Source of the DNA: Candidatus Zixiibacteriota bacterium
GTDB taxonomy: Bacteria; Zixibacteria; MSB-5A5; SM23-73-2
Length of the DNA stretch: 64,000 nucleotides
Direction of reading: 5' to 3'
Assembly: GCA_030615745.1 (NCBI GenBank)
Contig: JAUWYR010000008.1
Span: 1-64,000, forward strand
Below the pieces are notes generated by a model. The model made no database searches and was not told the origin of the DNA. It saw only the letters and a program-made list of their open reading frames with translations. Below, piece by piece: positions 1 through 10,155 of the stretch. Within the stretch, counting starts at the first letter, position 1. Each line of letters opens with the position of its first letter. The position numbers were made by a program, and so were the translations under genes.

Positions 1-97
1 AAGTTAATTTTTATTGATTTGAGACGAATATTAGTTATATTAATATTGAGATCGCAGGGAATTTGTTTCTAATTACATATCTCAAGAGGTGATCAGG

Positions 98-2314
98 ATG
101 TCATCCAAGAAAAAAGGAGTTAAGCAAACAAAAGCAAAGAAAGCGGATTCCCAAAAAGCACCCGACGGAATTAAGCGAGCTGGGAAATCTGCACATTTAC
201 CACCTAAGAAAGAAAAGAGAACTCCCAGGGGTAGTATCAAGGCTTCTGCGAGCCCGGCAGCAACCTTTAAACGCAGACAGGAACCGCTGCAGAAAAGTGA
301 AGAAAGATACCGTTCGCTTTTCAATCAAGCAAGGGATGGCATTGTGTTAATTGATCTGCAAACAGGTCAAATTCTTGATTGCAATCCAGAATTTCAGAAT
401 TTAAGCGGAAGAAAGCTTAAACAGCTGAAGAAAATGAAGATATGGGAGTTAAGACCTTCTGGAAAGGTTGAGGCAGCTAAGAAAAAATTCTTTGAGGTGA
501 AACAGAAAGGAACAGGTGGTTCCAGGGAACTTGAATTTCAAAAGCCCAACGGAGAGCTTGTTGCCGTTGAGTTCGTAAGCAAAGTCACAAGAATTGGAAA
601 GCAGCAATATATCCAGAGCTTGGCAAGAAATATCACCGATCGCAAACGGGCGGAGGAGGCACTTCAATGGGAGCTGGCGGTAAACATGGCTATCGCTAAA
701 TTATCTGGCGCGTTAATTACTCCTTCATCTTCCATACAGGATATTGCGAATACTGTTCTGTATTCTGCCAAAATCCTTACCCAGAGCGAGCATGGGTATG
801 TCTCCTCCATAGACCCCAAAACACTTAATACCATCGCCCACACTCTGACCAGGATGATGGATAAGGAGTGCTCAGTTGGGGGTGAAGATAGAAGAATTAG
901 ATTTCCCATAGGAGCTGATGGCCTATATCCATCGCTTTGGGGTCATGCGTTAAACTCCCGGGAGGCTTTTTTAACCAATGCCCCGCACAAGCATGAGGCA
1001 TCTCGAGGCATCCCAGAGGGTCACATAACTCTTAAAAATTTCTTATCTGTTCCGGCGATGATCGGTGAAGAGTTAGTGGGACAAATAGCTTTAGCTAATT
1101 CAACTAAAGACTATACTCACCGTGAGCTCCAGGCGGTCAAACGGCTAGCTGAACTGTATGCCATGGCGGTCCAGCGCAAGCGGGCGGAGGAGGTATTGAA
1201 GGAACGCACAGATCAACTTAACGAGCGAGTTAAGGAACTGAATTGTTTGTATAGCACTTCTAATTTAATTGAGAAGCAAGATATTTCAATTGGGGAGATA
1301 CTTCAGGGGACGGTCGAGCTAATGCCCTCCGCTTGGCTGTATCCGAAAATTACTTGTGCACGAGTTGTTCTAAAAGATCAAATTTTCAAAACCAATAACT
1401 TCCAGGAGACCATCTGGAAACAGGCGTCCGACATCATTGTGCATGGTGATCCAGTGGGTAGGTTAGAGGTGTATTATATGGAAGAAAAACCTGAAGGGGA
1501 TGAGGGACCTTTCATCGCGGAAGAGAGAACTCTGATCAACGCCGTCGCCGAGCGATTGGGAAAAATCATCGAGCGCAAACGAGCGGAAGAAGAAATTCAA
1601 AAATTGAATAGAAGCTTGAAGGCCAAGACCACGGAACTTGCCTCGGCCAATAAAGAATTGGAAGCATTCAGTTACTCCGTATCCCATGATTTGCGTGCTC
1701 CGCTAAGGGCTATTGACGGCTTCAGCCGGGCGTTGCAGGAAGATTATGCCAACAAGTTGGATCAACCGGGAAAGGACTATCTCAGGCGGGTAAGTGCTGC
1801 AACCCAGCATATGAGACAGCTGATTGATGATTTACTGAATCTGTCATTGGTCATGCGTGCCCAAATGCGACATGAGAAGATCAATCTAAGTGAAATGGTG
1901 CGAGCCATCACAGCAGAGCTTCAGAACACTCAACCAGAACGTCAGGTAGAGTTTATTATAGAGGAGGGGTTACTCGCCCATGGCGACCCGCGATTATTGC
2001 GGGAGGTATTGGAGAACCTTTTAGGTAATACCTGGAAGTTTACCGAGAAGCATTCAAAAGCGAAAATAGAATTTGGCACGGTTCATAAGGAGGAACAGAT
2101 AGTTTATTTCGTACGGGATGACGGTGCCGGTTTTGATATGACTTATGCAAACAAATTGTTTATTCCATTTCAGCGTCTTCACTCAACTGCTGAATTTTCG
2201 GGTAATGGCATCGGTCTGACAATCGCAAGCCGGATCATAAATCGACATGGAGGCCGCATCTGGGCTGAAGGTGAAGTGGAAAAGGGTGCGACCTTCTATT
2301 TCACCCTAGGATAA
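98..2314 (+). CDS. PAS/GAF sensor histidine kinase
   Basis: Cytoplasmic two-component kinase of about 738 aa. I see a Lys-rich disordered N-terminus (about 1-85), a PAS domain (about 90-195), a GAF domain (about 205-365), a second weaker GAF-like region (about 390-500), then HisKA with the phospho-His in SHDLRAPL (about residue 533) and HATPase_c with an N box (NLLGNTWKF), G1 box (DDGAGFD) and G2 box (GNGIGLT). No membrane segment is visible, so the signal is probably sensed inside the cell. ATG at 98 is chosen over the GTG at 89 because AGAGGTGA (86-93 region) is a good ribosome site six bases before it and overlaps the GTG. The response regulator 155 bp downstream is the likely partner. GC content is visibly above that of most of the window. 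Confidence 0.93.
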   Translation: MSSKKKGVKQTKAKKADSQKAPDGIKRAGKSAHLPPKKEKRTPRGSIKASASPAATFKRRQEPLQKSEERYRSLFNQARDGIVLIDLQTGQILDCNPEFQNLSGRKLKQLKKMKIWELRPSGKVEAAKKKFFEVKQKGTGGSRELEFQKPNGELVAVEFVSKVTRIGKQQYIQSLARNITDRKRAEEALQWELAVNMAIAKLSGALITPSSSIQDIANTVLYSAKILTQSEHGYVSSIDPKTLNTIAHTLTRMMDKECSVGGEDRRIRFPIGADGLYPSLWGHALNSREAFLTNAPHKHEASRGIPEGHITLKNFLSVPAMIGEELVGQIALANSTKDYTHRELQAVKRLAELYAMAVQRKRAEEVLKERTDQLNERVKELNCLYSTSNLIEKQDISIGEILQGTVELMPSAWLYPKITCARVVLKDQIFKTNNFQETIWKQASDIIVHGDPVGRLEVYYMEEKPEGDEGPFIAEERTLINAVAERLGKIIERKRAEEEIQKLNRSLKAKTTELASANKELEAFSYSVSHDLRAPLRAIDGFSRALQEDYANKLDQPGKDYLRRVSAATQHMRQLIDDLLNLSLVMRAQMRHEKINLSEMVRAITAELQNTQPERQVEFIIEEGLLAHGDPRLLREVLENLLGNTWKFTEKHSKAKIEFGTVHKEEQIVYFVRDDGAGFDMTYANKLFIPFQRLHSTAEFSGNGIGLTIASRIINRHGGRIWAEGEVEKGATFYFTLG

Positions 2315-2468
2315 GATAATGGAGAAAGGTTAGTAAATAGCTATAAATTGGGCGCTAACAGCAGATTTGTAAGTTGATTGGCTATAACAAATTCTGTTGT
2401 GTGCGCAGAAACCTATGATGTATTGTTACTTTTAAACAAGCCACCCCCTACCCAAAAGGAGAGATTAG

Positions 2469-3695
2469 ATGAGTATACAACTTCGGGTACTTATTGTTGA
2501 GGATTCGGAAGACGATGCTGCCTTGCTGGTGCGAGAACTGCGAAGAGCTGGCTATGAACCTGTTTTCAAAAGAGTTGAAACAGCAAAAGCCATGTCTGCT
2601 GAGCTGAAGCGGCAGGAATGGGATATCGTCATCTGCGATTATGTTATGCCGAAGTTCAGCGGACTTAAGGCCTTGAGCGTATTGAAGAACAGCGGAGTTG
2701 ACCTACCCTTCATCATCATTTCTGGTAAAATTGGCGAGGAGACAGCGGTGGAAGCGATGAAAGCTGGTGTACATGATTACTGTATGAAAGATAATCTTAC
2801 CCGACTTGGTCCTGCTATCCACAGGGAATTAAAGGAAGCAGTTGTTCGAAGAGAGCGCAAACTTGCACAAGAGGCCCTGCGTGACCAAGCCCAAATAATG
2901 GACCAGGTTCACGATTCGGTGATCTCAACTGACCTTGATGGGCATGTGACAAGCTGGAACAAAGGCGCAAAAAGACTGTTCGGCTATTCTGCCAAAGAGG
3001 CTCTGGGTAAGCATATATCGTTTGTCTATCCCGCGGATCAACACCAGTTTCTTCAACAAAAAGTAATCAAGCCTCTCAAAAAGAAGGGTCAACATGAAGT
3101 TGAAGTGCGGATGCGGAGAAAGTCGGGAGAAGACTTTTACGCCCACCTTTCACTTTCACTACTGAAAGACAGGAAGGGTTCCGTTGTCGGAATGATCGGT
3201 TATTCAATGGATATAACCCCGCGCAAGCATGCTGAGGAGGCACTGAGAGAAACGACCAAGCAACTGGAGATTGAGCGAGAGGCGCTGGAAAGGAAGAACA
3301 TTACCTTACGCGAAATCCTCAATCAGATCGATGCGGAGAAAAACAATCTGAAGCAACAGATTACCACAAACGTCGAGCAGGCAATAATTCCTACTCTGCT
3401 CAGACTGAAAGAATCATCTCACACCTCCCTTTCCAGAAATTTCGAGATGTTGGAAAAAGATCTGCGGGAAATCGTCTCACCTTTTCTTCAAACGCTAAAA
3501 AATAACTACTCTAAACTATCTCCAAGAGAGTTAGAGGTCTGTCGTCTCATAAAAAATGGAATGACATCAAAGGAAATAGCCGAGGCATTACATCTGTCTC
3601 TGATGACGATACACAAGTATCGCGAGTTGATAAGGAAGAAATTGGGTCTAGTCAACAATGATATCAATCTCCGTACTTATCTGCAGTCACTCTGA
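2469..3695 (+). CDS. Response regulator: REC-PAS-coiled coil-LuxR HTH
   Basis: A receiver domain (1-125) has acidic residues E11/D12 and the phospho-acceptor D57 in ICDYVMP, with K107 region MKDN. It is followed by a PAS domain (about 140-260) ending in a PAC-like ITPRKHAEEAL segment, a coiled coil (about 265-300), and a C-terminal LuxR-type helix-turn-helix (LSPRELEVCRLIKNGMTSKEI). Most LuxR-type regulators (NarL family) have only receiver plus HTH, so the internal PAS suggests a second sensory input. AAAAGGAGAG lies eight bases before ATG. It probably takes phosphate from the upstream kinase and acts as a transcription factor; targets are unknown. It shares the higher GC of the kinase gene. 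Confidence 0.9.
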   Translation: MSIQLRVLIVEDSEDDAALLVRELRRAGYEPVFKRVETAKAMSAELKRQEWDIVICDYVMPKFSGLKALSVLKNSGVDLPFIIISGKIGEETAVEAMKAGVHDYCMKDNLTRLGPAIHRELKEAVVRRERKLAQEALRDQAQIMDQVHDSVISTDLDGHVTSWNKGAKRLFGYSAKEALGKHISFVYPADQHQFLQQKVIKPLKKKGQHEVEVRMRRKSGEDFYAHLSLSLLKDRKGSVVGMIGYSMDITPRKHAEEALRETTKQLEIEREALERKNITLREILNQIDAEKNNLKQQITTNVEQAIIPTLLRLKESSHTSLSRNFEMLEKDLREIVSPFLQTLKNNYSKLSPRELEVCRLIKNGMTSKEIAEALHLSLMTIHKYRELIRKKLGLVNNDINLRTYLQSL

Positions 3696-3794
3696 TTACG
3701 AAAAAACTTATGAATAAATAGGATCTTTGCGTTGTCTATAAAACTTTCCGCTTTAATCAGAGAGTAAAGAATTCTTGTGTAAAAATTCATATTA

Positions 3795-5147
3795 TCAGAC
3801 ACTTCTTTTCAACCACCTTCCTTTTCGATACCAAAAGTAAAAAAGGGATGACCCAACAAAAGTAGCCAAAACAATAGCCCACCAGACCCCATTCTGATTA
3901 AAACCGAAAACCTTGGTGAAGAGAAGTATCAAGGGAATCTCCAGTGCCCAGGAATAGATCATTCCTATTACCATCGAAGGAACATTATCCCCTGCCCCAG
4001 CAAAGATCATTTCCAAGGTTATAAATAGGCCAAGAAAGGGAAAACCTACTGCCTGAATCCTTAAAAGAGTAGTTCCTAAGGAGACCAGATCTGGAGCCTG
4101 AAAGAATATCTTAACAATGAAGGGAGCAAAAACAAAATTAACTAATCCGAAGAAGGTCATGATACCCATAGCGAAAAGTGAAGTTAAATTAGCTGTCTTT
4201 TTAGCACGCTCCAATTTTCTTGCTCCTAAGTTCTGACCGATCAAAGATGAGAGACCAAGACCCATCCCCACGATTACCATAATACCCAAGGAGGAGATTC
4301 TCATTCCAATTCCATAAATTGCCACCACCCCTGTGCCAAAAACTGCAACTAAAGGCATGATTATCAACCGGGCAAAAGAAAATGATATGTCATTTATTCC
4401 GGTGGGGAGCCCAATTCTTATGATCTGGAGCAGAGATTTTAATTTAAGTCTCAACCGGCTTTTCAAATGTAACGTAACATTACATTTTCCTGAAAAGAAT
4501 ACAAGGAGCCCGGTGAAAAAAGCTGTGAAAAAGGATATAACCGAGGCAACCGCTGCCCCCACCACTCCCAGTTTTGGGAAAAACCACCAGCCGAAGATCA
4601 AAAATGGATCCAGTATTAGATTTAAACCGGTTGACCCCAGCATAATAGCCATAGCTATGTTAGGATTTCCAATACTTCTTAAGGCGGTATAGATGGTGAA
4701 AGTTGAAAATGCAAATCCTAAGCCTAAAAACTGCACCTTGCCATATCTTATTCCCATATTTACCACCTCTCCTTTAGCACCCAAAAGAACCAAGATTTTG
4801 TCAATTAAGAAAAATCCAATTGAGCCAAAAAAGATGGCCAGCATCCACTTTAAAAGTATGGTGTCTTTTATCGCTCTTTCTGTTTCCAGATAGTTTTTTT
4901 CACCATAACGTCTGGAGATAATAGCTAAAGAACCTGTTCCAGCGATCTGATTGGCTGAAGTTATGACCCAGTAAAAGGAAGAAAATATGGTTATGGCTGC
5001 CACCGGCTCAGCGCCTAATTTTGCCACCCAGAACATATCCACAATATCGTAAATATTCAAAGCTGCAAATCCAATCATTGAAGGGAAGCCCATCCTGAAG
5101 ATGCTTTTTATTATGCTTCCCTCTGTATGGTCATATATTTTTTTCAT
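3795..5147 (-). CDS. MATE-family multidrug/cation antiporter
   Basis: Integral membrane protein of 450 aa with about twelve hydrophobic helices in two halves, the usual size and plan of the MATE (NorM/DinF) family, which exports drugs or metabolites in exchange for Na+ or H+. The N-terminus (FRMGFPSMIGFAALNIYDIVD) matches the start of typical MATE proteins, and the second repeat begins near residue 240 (IRIGLPTGINDISF). It stands alone on the minus strand, convergent with the response regulator upstream in the window. The substrate cannot be told from sequence. Only a weak ribosome site precedes the ATG. Confidence 0.92.
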   Translation of the reverse strand: MKKIYDHTEGSIIKSIFRMGFPSMIGFAALNIYDIVDMFWVAKLGAEPVAAITIFSSFYWVITSANQIAGTGSLAIISRRYGEKNYLETERAIKDTILLKWMLAIFFGSIGFFLIDKILVLLGAKGEVVNMGIRYGKVQFLGLGFAFSTFTIYTALRSIGNPNIAMAIMLGSTGLNLILDPFLIFGWWFFPKLGVVGAAVASVISFFTAFFTGLLVFFSGKCNVTLHLKSRLRLKLKSLLQIIRIGLPTGINDISFSFARLIIMPLVAVFGTGVVAIYGIGMRISSLGIMVIVGMGLGLSSLIGQNLGARKLERAKKTANLTSLFAMGIMTFFGLVNFVFAPFIVKIFFQAPDLVSLGTTLLRIQAVGFPFLGLFITLEMIFAGAGDNVPSMVIGMIYSWALEIPLILLFTKVFGFNQNGVWWAIVLATFVGSSLFYFWYRKGRWLKRSV

Positions 5148-5516
5148 ATCTTTTAAAGAAAGTCAAAACTTCATTCTTTTATGATACCAGAACGTGTGAT
5201 TCAGTTAACCGAATTAAGCTCAAATATAGTCAGAAGTTCATTAAAATCAATCTTTCCCTGGCACTAAAAGAAAGAATACGATTTTCCAACTTAAAAGCAT
5301 CAATATTTTTCGGGATGGTTTTAAAAAAAAGAAGCTTTTTAGTCAGATCTAAGGCAAAACGTAATCAAGGATTTTTGGGCAAAAGAAAGTTACATTACTC
5401 TCCACAAACACTTAACTTTTTTCTTTAATAACTTAATGCATCTACTTCATACACATAAGCTTTTGATTTTTTTTATTTAAAAGAAACTTAAATAATTTTT
5501 AACTAAAAAAATCTTT
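5148..5516. other. Gene-free interval
   Basis: About 370 bp of AT-rich DNA between the MATE gene and the nitroreductase gene. I find no ORF with a ribosome site, no clear terminator hairpin and no recognisable repeat. Confidence 0.6.
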
Positions 5517-6032
5517 CTATATCTCAGACACTAAATCATCCAAGCTGCGGCGGGGTGTTTTCTCCGGCTTTTCATCAGGATAACCGATTGGGAGTATGAT
5601 TATGGGTCTTAAAGTGAGTGGAATGTCAATTATTCTGCTTACCTCTGCCTCATCGAAAGCACCCACTATAACGCTCCCCAATCCTAAGTCAACTGCTGCT
5701 AAGTGAACGTAAGCGCAGGATATGGTAGCATCCTGAATTGAATATAAAGTCTCGCCTCGTTTTCCATATCTTTGAGCAGACCTTAAAGGGTCAATGCAGA
5801 AGACTAAATCAATTGGAGCTTGAGCTATAAAGTCTTGATCCCAGGAAGCCTTAGCAAGATTTTCTTTTTTCTTTTCATCTTTAACCAGAAATATCTGATA
5901 AGCTTGCAGGTCCCCAGCAGAAGGAGCTGAGTTTGCCACCTCTAAAAGTTTTTGAATTTTCTCTTCTTCTATCTTTTTTTTCTGAAAAGCTCTGATAGAA
6001 TGTCTCTTTTTTACTACTTCAAAAAATTCCAT
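5517..6032 (-). CDS. Nitroreductase-family FMN oxidoreductase
   Basis: FMN-dependent NAD(P)H oxidoreductase of 171 aa (nitroreductase/FRP fold). The N-terminal EVVKKRHSIRAFQKK is the family's flavin-phosphate binding signature, and the central SAPSAGDLQAYQ segment and C-terminal PIGYPDEKP are also typical. I place the start at 6032 rather than the longer frame to 6089, because GGGAG lies six bases upstream and homologues begin MEFFEVVKKRHS. The physiological substrate is unknown; members reduce nitro compounds, quinones or flavins. It lies about 90 bp downstream of the STAS gene on the same strand, so co-transcription is possible. Confidence 0.9.
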   Translation of the reverse strand: MEFFEVVKKRHSIRAFQKKKIEEEKIQKLLEVANSAPSAGDLQAYQIFLVKDEKKKENLAKASWDQDFIAQAPIDLVFCIDPLRSAQRYGKRGETLYSIQDATISCAYVHLAAVDLGLGSVIVGAFDEAEVSRIIDIPLTLRPIIILPIGYPDEKPEKTPRRSLDDLVSEI

Positions 6033-6119
6033 ATAATCTCCCAATAAAATAATCTGAAGGGCGGAGTAAACTCCGCCCAAATCAATCAAGGTTATTACTA
6101 TCTTTTTTTATAAGGCTAC

Positions 6120-6461
6120 CTACTTTTTGAAGTTTTCTAAGGCTTCCTCAAGGGTATCATACACATCAAAGACCAAAGTGAGTTTGGTTATGGCAATGAG
6201 TTCCTGGATTTTTTTGGTAAGGTTGGCTAATTTAAGATTGCCACCTTTCTCTTTGAATTTCGTATGGTGATGGATAAGGATGGCAATGCCGGATGAGGAC
6301 ATCCATGCTGTCTTGCCCAAATCGATTATAACCTTTTTTTGCCCTCTTCCTATAAGAGCATAGAGCTTCTCATCCAACTCACCCACATCAGGTCCACCCA
6401 TGAGTTTACCCACCGGCTCTAAGACAACAACATCATCTTTAGTATAGGAGTTTATCTTCAT
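6120..6461 (-). CDS. STAS-domain anti-sigma factor antagonist
   Basis: A 113-aa protein that is a single STAS domain, the SpoIIAA/RsbV type that binds an anti-sigma kinase and is switched by serine phosphorylation. The conserved serine region is WMSSSGIAILIHHHTKFKEKGG (serines about 58-60, preceded by IIDLGK). GAAGGAGGAG about eight bases before the ATG gives a strong ribosome site, and a plausible promoter lies at 6499-6526. No cognate kinase or sigma factor is in the window, so the partner switch is elsewhere. Confidence 0.9.
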   Translation of the reverse strand: MKINSYTKDDVVVLEPVGKLMGGPDVGELDEKLYALIGRGQKKVIIDLGKTAWMSSSGIAILIHHHTKFKEKGGNLKLANLTKKIQELIAITKLTLVFDVYDTLEEALENFKK

Positions 6462-6498
6462 CTTATTTTCTCCTCCTTCTACATTGTTTTAAGGCACT

Positions 6499-6526
6499 AA
6501 TATATATAAATGAACCTTTAGGTCAA
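6499..6526 (-). promoter_or_regulatory. Sigma70-like promoter for the STAS gene
   Basis: On the minus strand TTGACC is followed after 16 bp by TATATT, about 40 bp before the start codon of the STAS gene. The match is good but inferred from consensus only. Confidence 0.45.
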
Positions 6527-6607
6527 AGGTTTTTTTAAATTTTTTCAAAAAAAGTTTTGAATATGTAAAAATCGACCTATTTTCTCTTATTAAAATAAGT
6601 AAAAGTC

Positions 6608-6636
6608 TTGACAACTTTTCTATTAAACATTATTTT
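6608..6636 (+). promoter_or_regulatory. Sigma70-like promoter for the tricorn-like gene
   Basis: TTGACA (6608-6613) and TATTTT (6631-6636) are separated by 17 bp, 43 bp before the start codon. The -35 is perfect and the -10 is four of six. Confidence 0.5.
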
Positions 6637-6678
6637 GGTTTTAAGTTTTTGAAAAAAAATCAAGTGTAGGAGGATAAT

Positions 6679-9600
6679 ATGAGAAAAAGAGCCTTTTTTT
6701 TACTTTTGTCAATATTAATTCTTCAAACAAAAGCTTTTTCATCAGAAGAGTATATCAAATTTGCTCGCTATCCCGCCCTATCACCTGATGGAAAAACTTT
6801 AGCTTTTTGCTATTTTGGAGATATATGGACTGTGCCAAAAGCAGGTGGAGTGGCGAGGAGATTAACAGACCATCAGGCAAACGACATCCATCCGGTCTGG
6901 TCACCGGATGGGAACTATATTGCATTCTCCTCTGACAGAAATGATAATTACGATATATTCATAATATCCAAAGATGGTGGTATACCAAAACAGTTGACTT
7001 TTCACACCAGAAATGATTTAGTTACATCCTGGTCACCGGATGGGAAAAAACTCCTTTTCTACTCAGGAAGGTCTGGATGGAGCGACTTTTACGAAACAGA
7101 CACATCTGGAAAAACGCCGATAAAGCTTACCGGTGGATGGAACGAGGCTGAATTTTATGGAGAATATTCACCTGATGGAAAATATATAGCTTATAACGAT
7201 GGTGAGGGGTTGTGGAACTGGTGGAGGAAAAAGGTCATCTCCCCTTGCTGCTCAGATATATATGTTCTTGATTTAACCTCCAAAAAATTCAGCTCAAAAA
7301 GGATCACCAATTTCGAAGGTAACGACCTCTGGCCAATGTGGTCAGATGATGGTGATTATATCTTTTACGTTTCCTCAAGAGATGGAATTCCAAATCTATG
7401 GAAAATTCCAAAAGATTCTAAAAAACCCTCTCAATTGACATTTTATAAAGATGATGGTGTTAGCTGGCCCTCCATCTCAAAAGATGGAAAATTCATTGTT
7501 TACGAATATGATTTCGGAATATGGATGATTCCAACTTCTATGGGAGAACCACAAGAGATTAAAATTGTTATCCAATCCGAGCCTAAAACCAATATCAAAG
7601 AGGAAAAAACCTACAAGTCTTCTGTTTCAGAATACTTGCTTTCACCTGATGGGGAAAAGATAGCTTTTGTGATAAGGGGTGAGCTCTTTGTAGTTCCAGA
7701 AGAAGCTGGAGGAGATGCCAGAAGATTGACCAAAACTCCCTGGCGTGAATCTCAGATAACCTGGTCTTCTGATAGTAAAAAAATTGCCTATACTTCTGAT
7801 AGGGATGGGAATCAAGACCTTTTTTTAGTGGATATAAAATACCCAGAGGAGAAAAGATTGACCAAAACTCCAGAGAACGAGACAAAGCCACACTTTTCCC
7901 CTGATGGAAAATATATCGCCTACTACAAAGGCACAGACAAAATCTGCTATATCTTAGCTGAGGGAGGAGAGGAAAAGATATTCGTTTCCGGGAATTTCAT
8001 CGATTTTCCAACTGAGCCAACTAAAGAGTTCGAATGGTCGCCTGATTCAAAATGGATAGCTTACACCATGCTGGGTCCAGATTATAACACAGATATCTGG
8101 GTGAAGTCTATCGATGGAAAAAAGTCTTATAACATAAGCCAATTAGCTAAGTATAACTACAGACCTAAATGGTCAAAGGATGGAAAGATCATCTATTTTT
8201 CTTCCACCCTAAATGTGAACACTGATATTTATAAGATAGACCTTTTGCCTGAAAAAATAGAGTTCAAAGAGGATATTTTAGATAGTCTATATGAGAAAAA
8301 AGAGAAAAAGAAAGAAGATAAAAAAGATAAAGGAGATAAAGAAGAAAAAAAAGAGGTAAAGATTGATTTTAAAAATATTGAAAAAAGGGTTAAAAGGGTT
8401 ACAGAGATAATAAATGACCAGACCTATCCGGTTTTAACTCCGGATGGCAAAACCTTTGTATTTGTTTCTGATATTTTGGGCAAAAAAGATATATGGAGTC
8501 TGCCAACTGAGGAAGAGGAGAAGAAATTGACTCAGCTAACAACTACCGAAACTGAAAAATCACACCTTACGGTTACCCCTGATAGCAAGAAAGTCTATTA
8601 TTTATCTAAAGGTAGGATATACTCTGTCAATTTAACCGATAAAAAAGTTTCTCCTTTAGATTTTTCTGCAAAACTCGATGTTGATTATCCAAAAGAAAGG
8701 GAACAGATTTTTTGTGAATCCTGGAGGATTCTAAATTCTTACTTCTATGACAAAGACCTCCACGGAACAGACTGGGAAAATGTAAAGGAAAAGTATTATC
8801 CTATCTTACAGAATATATCCACCCGGAAAGACTTTTTTGACCTGATCAAGGAGATGATCGGGGAGCTTAACTCTTCACATTTGAATATCTATTCAAGGGG
8901 CGGAGGTGTGAGCTCGGAAAAAGAGACAGGTTATCTCGGAATAGAGCTCGATTACCAGGTTTTAAAAGATGAGGGATTACATAAGATAAAATATGTTTAT
9001 TCAGAAGGACCTGCAGACCATAAGGATTCGAAATTGGAGATAGGGGAGTATATACTCTCTGTTGATGGTGAATTATTAGAAAATGAGGCTAATTATTTTC
9101 AGCTTTTGGGTGGCAAGGTCGGCAGGAGAGTAAAACTTTTGGTCAACTCGAAACCGAAAACAGATTCTGCAAAAGAAGTTTTTATTAAGCCGATTTCAAG
9201 AAACAAGAAACAAGAAAAAGAAACAAGAAATAAGTATATCGATCTGGTATATGAGGATTGGGTGGATAAAAAAAGAAATCTGGTTGAGGAAAAAAGTGAG
9301 GGGAGGTTAGGATATCTTCATATCAGAAGGATGAATAAGACCTCCTTGAACAGGTTTAAAAAGGAAATTACCTCTGAGGTAGCAGGCAAACAAGGAGTGA
9401 TAATAGATGTGAGATATAATCGAGGTGGATGGACTGGGGTATATATATTAGAGGTCTTGATCAAAAAGCCTTATGTTATGCGTAATTTCAGGGCTTCGGA
9501 AAAAGTATCCGAGAACAAATACAGGTCAAATGCCTTGGAAAAACCGACTGTGCTTTTGATAAATCAGCATGCTTTTTCAAATGCGGAGATATTCGCTCAA

Positions 9601-9861
9601 GGATTCAAAACCTTGAATTTAGGAAAAATCATTGGCTGGCCAACCGCAGGAGGGGTTGTTGGAACAAGCGAATGGAGACTTATCGATGGGTCATATCTTA
9701 GAAAGCCTTCCTGGGGAGCTTTTACAGTTGATGGAGAAAATTTAGAAAATAATCCGAGAGAACCTGATATCTATGTTGAAACAACACTTGAGGACCTGAT
9801 AAATGGTCGTGATCCCCAATTGGAAAGAGCAATTCAGGAGCTTCTTTTGGAGTTGAAATAG
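6679..9861 (+). CDS. Tricorn protease homologue (beta-propeller, PDZ, S41 peptidase)
   Basis: Large 1060-aa serine peptidase of the tricorn (S41B) family, which trims oligopeptides to small peptides. A hydrophobic signal peptide (1-21) suggests export to the periplasm. Repeated WSPDGKxIA units make up two beta-propellers (about 25-520 and 580-665), split by a Lys/Glu-rich linker (about 525-560). A PDZ-like segment (about 755-850) precedes the S41 core. Catalytic residues expected from tricorn are visible: S733-H734 (NSSHLN), nucleophile S967 (FSNAE) and a Glu near EPDIY close to the C-terminus. GTAGGAGG precedes the ATG. Peptide supply fits the amino-acid fermentation genes in the window. Confidence 0.93.
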   Translation: MRKRAFFLLLSILILQTKAFSSEEYIKFARYPALSPDGKTLAFCYFGDIWTVPKAGGVARRLTDHQANDIHPVWSPDGNYIAFSSDRNDNYDIFIISKDGGIPKQLTFHTRNDLVTSWSPDGKKLLFYSGRSGWSDFYETDTSGKTPIKLTGGWNEAEFYGEYSPDGKYIAYNDGEGLWNWWRKKVISPCCSDIYVLDLTSKKFSSKRITNFEGNDLWPMWSDDGDYIFYVSSRDGIPNLWKIPKDSKKPSQLTFYKDDGVSWPSISKDGKFIVYEYDFGIWMIPTSMGEPQEIKIVIQSEPKTNIKEEKTYKSSVSEYLLSPDGEKIAFVIRGELFVVPEEAGGDARRLTKTPWRESQITWSSDSKKIAYTSDRDGNQDLFLVDIKYPEEKRLTKTPENETKPHFSPDGKYIAYYKGTDKICYILAEGGEEKIFVSGNFIDFPTEPTKEFEWSPDSKWIAYTMLGPDYNTDIWVKSIDGKKSYNISQLAKYNYRPKWSKDGKIIYFSSTLNVNTDIYKIDLLPEKIEFKEDILDSLYEKKEKKKEDKKDKGDKEEKKEVKIDFKNIEKRVKRVTEIINDQTYPVLTPDGKTFVFVSDILGKKDIWSLPTEEEEKKLTQLTTTETEKSHLTVTPDSKKVYYLSKGRIYSVNLTDKKVSPLDFSAKLDVDYPKEREQIFCESWRILNSYFYDKDLHGTDWENVKEKYYPILQNISTRKDFFDLIKEMIGELNSSHLNIYSRGGGVSSEKETGYLGIELDYQVLKDEGLHKIKYVYSEGPADHKDSKLEIGEYILSVDGELLENEANYFQLLGGKVGRRVKLLVNSKPKTDSAKEVFIKPISRNKKQEKETRNKYIDLVYEDWVDKKRNLVEEKSEGRLGYLHIRRMNKTSLNRFKKEITSEVAGKQGVIIDVRYNRGGWTGVYILEVLIKKPYVMRNFRASEKVSENKYRSNALEKPTVLLINQHAFSNAEIFAQGFKTLNLGKIIGWPTAGGVVGTSEWRLIDGSYLRKPSWGAFTVDGENLENNPREPDIYVETTLEDLINGRDPQLERAIQELLLELK

Positions 9862-10155
9862 AAATTTTGGATTTTTGAGCGCTCAGAGTTTTAAAACGAA
9901 TTTATCTGTTTAATCTGTTGGGAATCATCCGCTCAATCTGTTTCATCCGTGGGGAATTATCCGTTCAATCCGTTCAATCTACTGTGAAATCCGTTCCAAC
10001 CGTTTAATCTGTTGGGAATTAATATGCCTAGTAACGCTGGTTATCTCCCTACCCGGGCAGCTATGCTTTTAAATCATATTCACAAACTACCTATTTTGTT
10101 TTCTCTATAGTATTATTATACTCTACCTCTGAGACACAACCCCGGAAAGATTTTT
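9862..10155. repeat. Imperfect short repeats: ATCCGTTCAATCTGT type
   Basis: The interval after the tricorn-like gene contains at least five imperfect copies of a unit close to ATCCGTTCAATCTGTTGGGAA (about 9895-10020), followed by AT-rich sequence. No ORF is supported. Such dispersed units resemble intergenic low-complexity repeats rather than a CRISPR, as there are no constant repeats with spacers. Confidence 0.6.
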
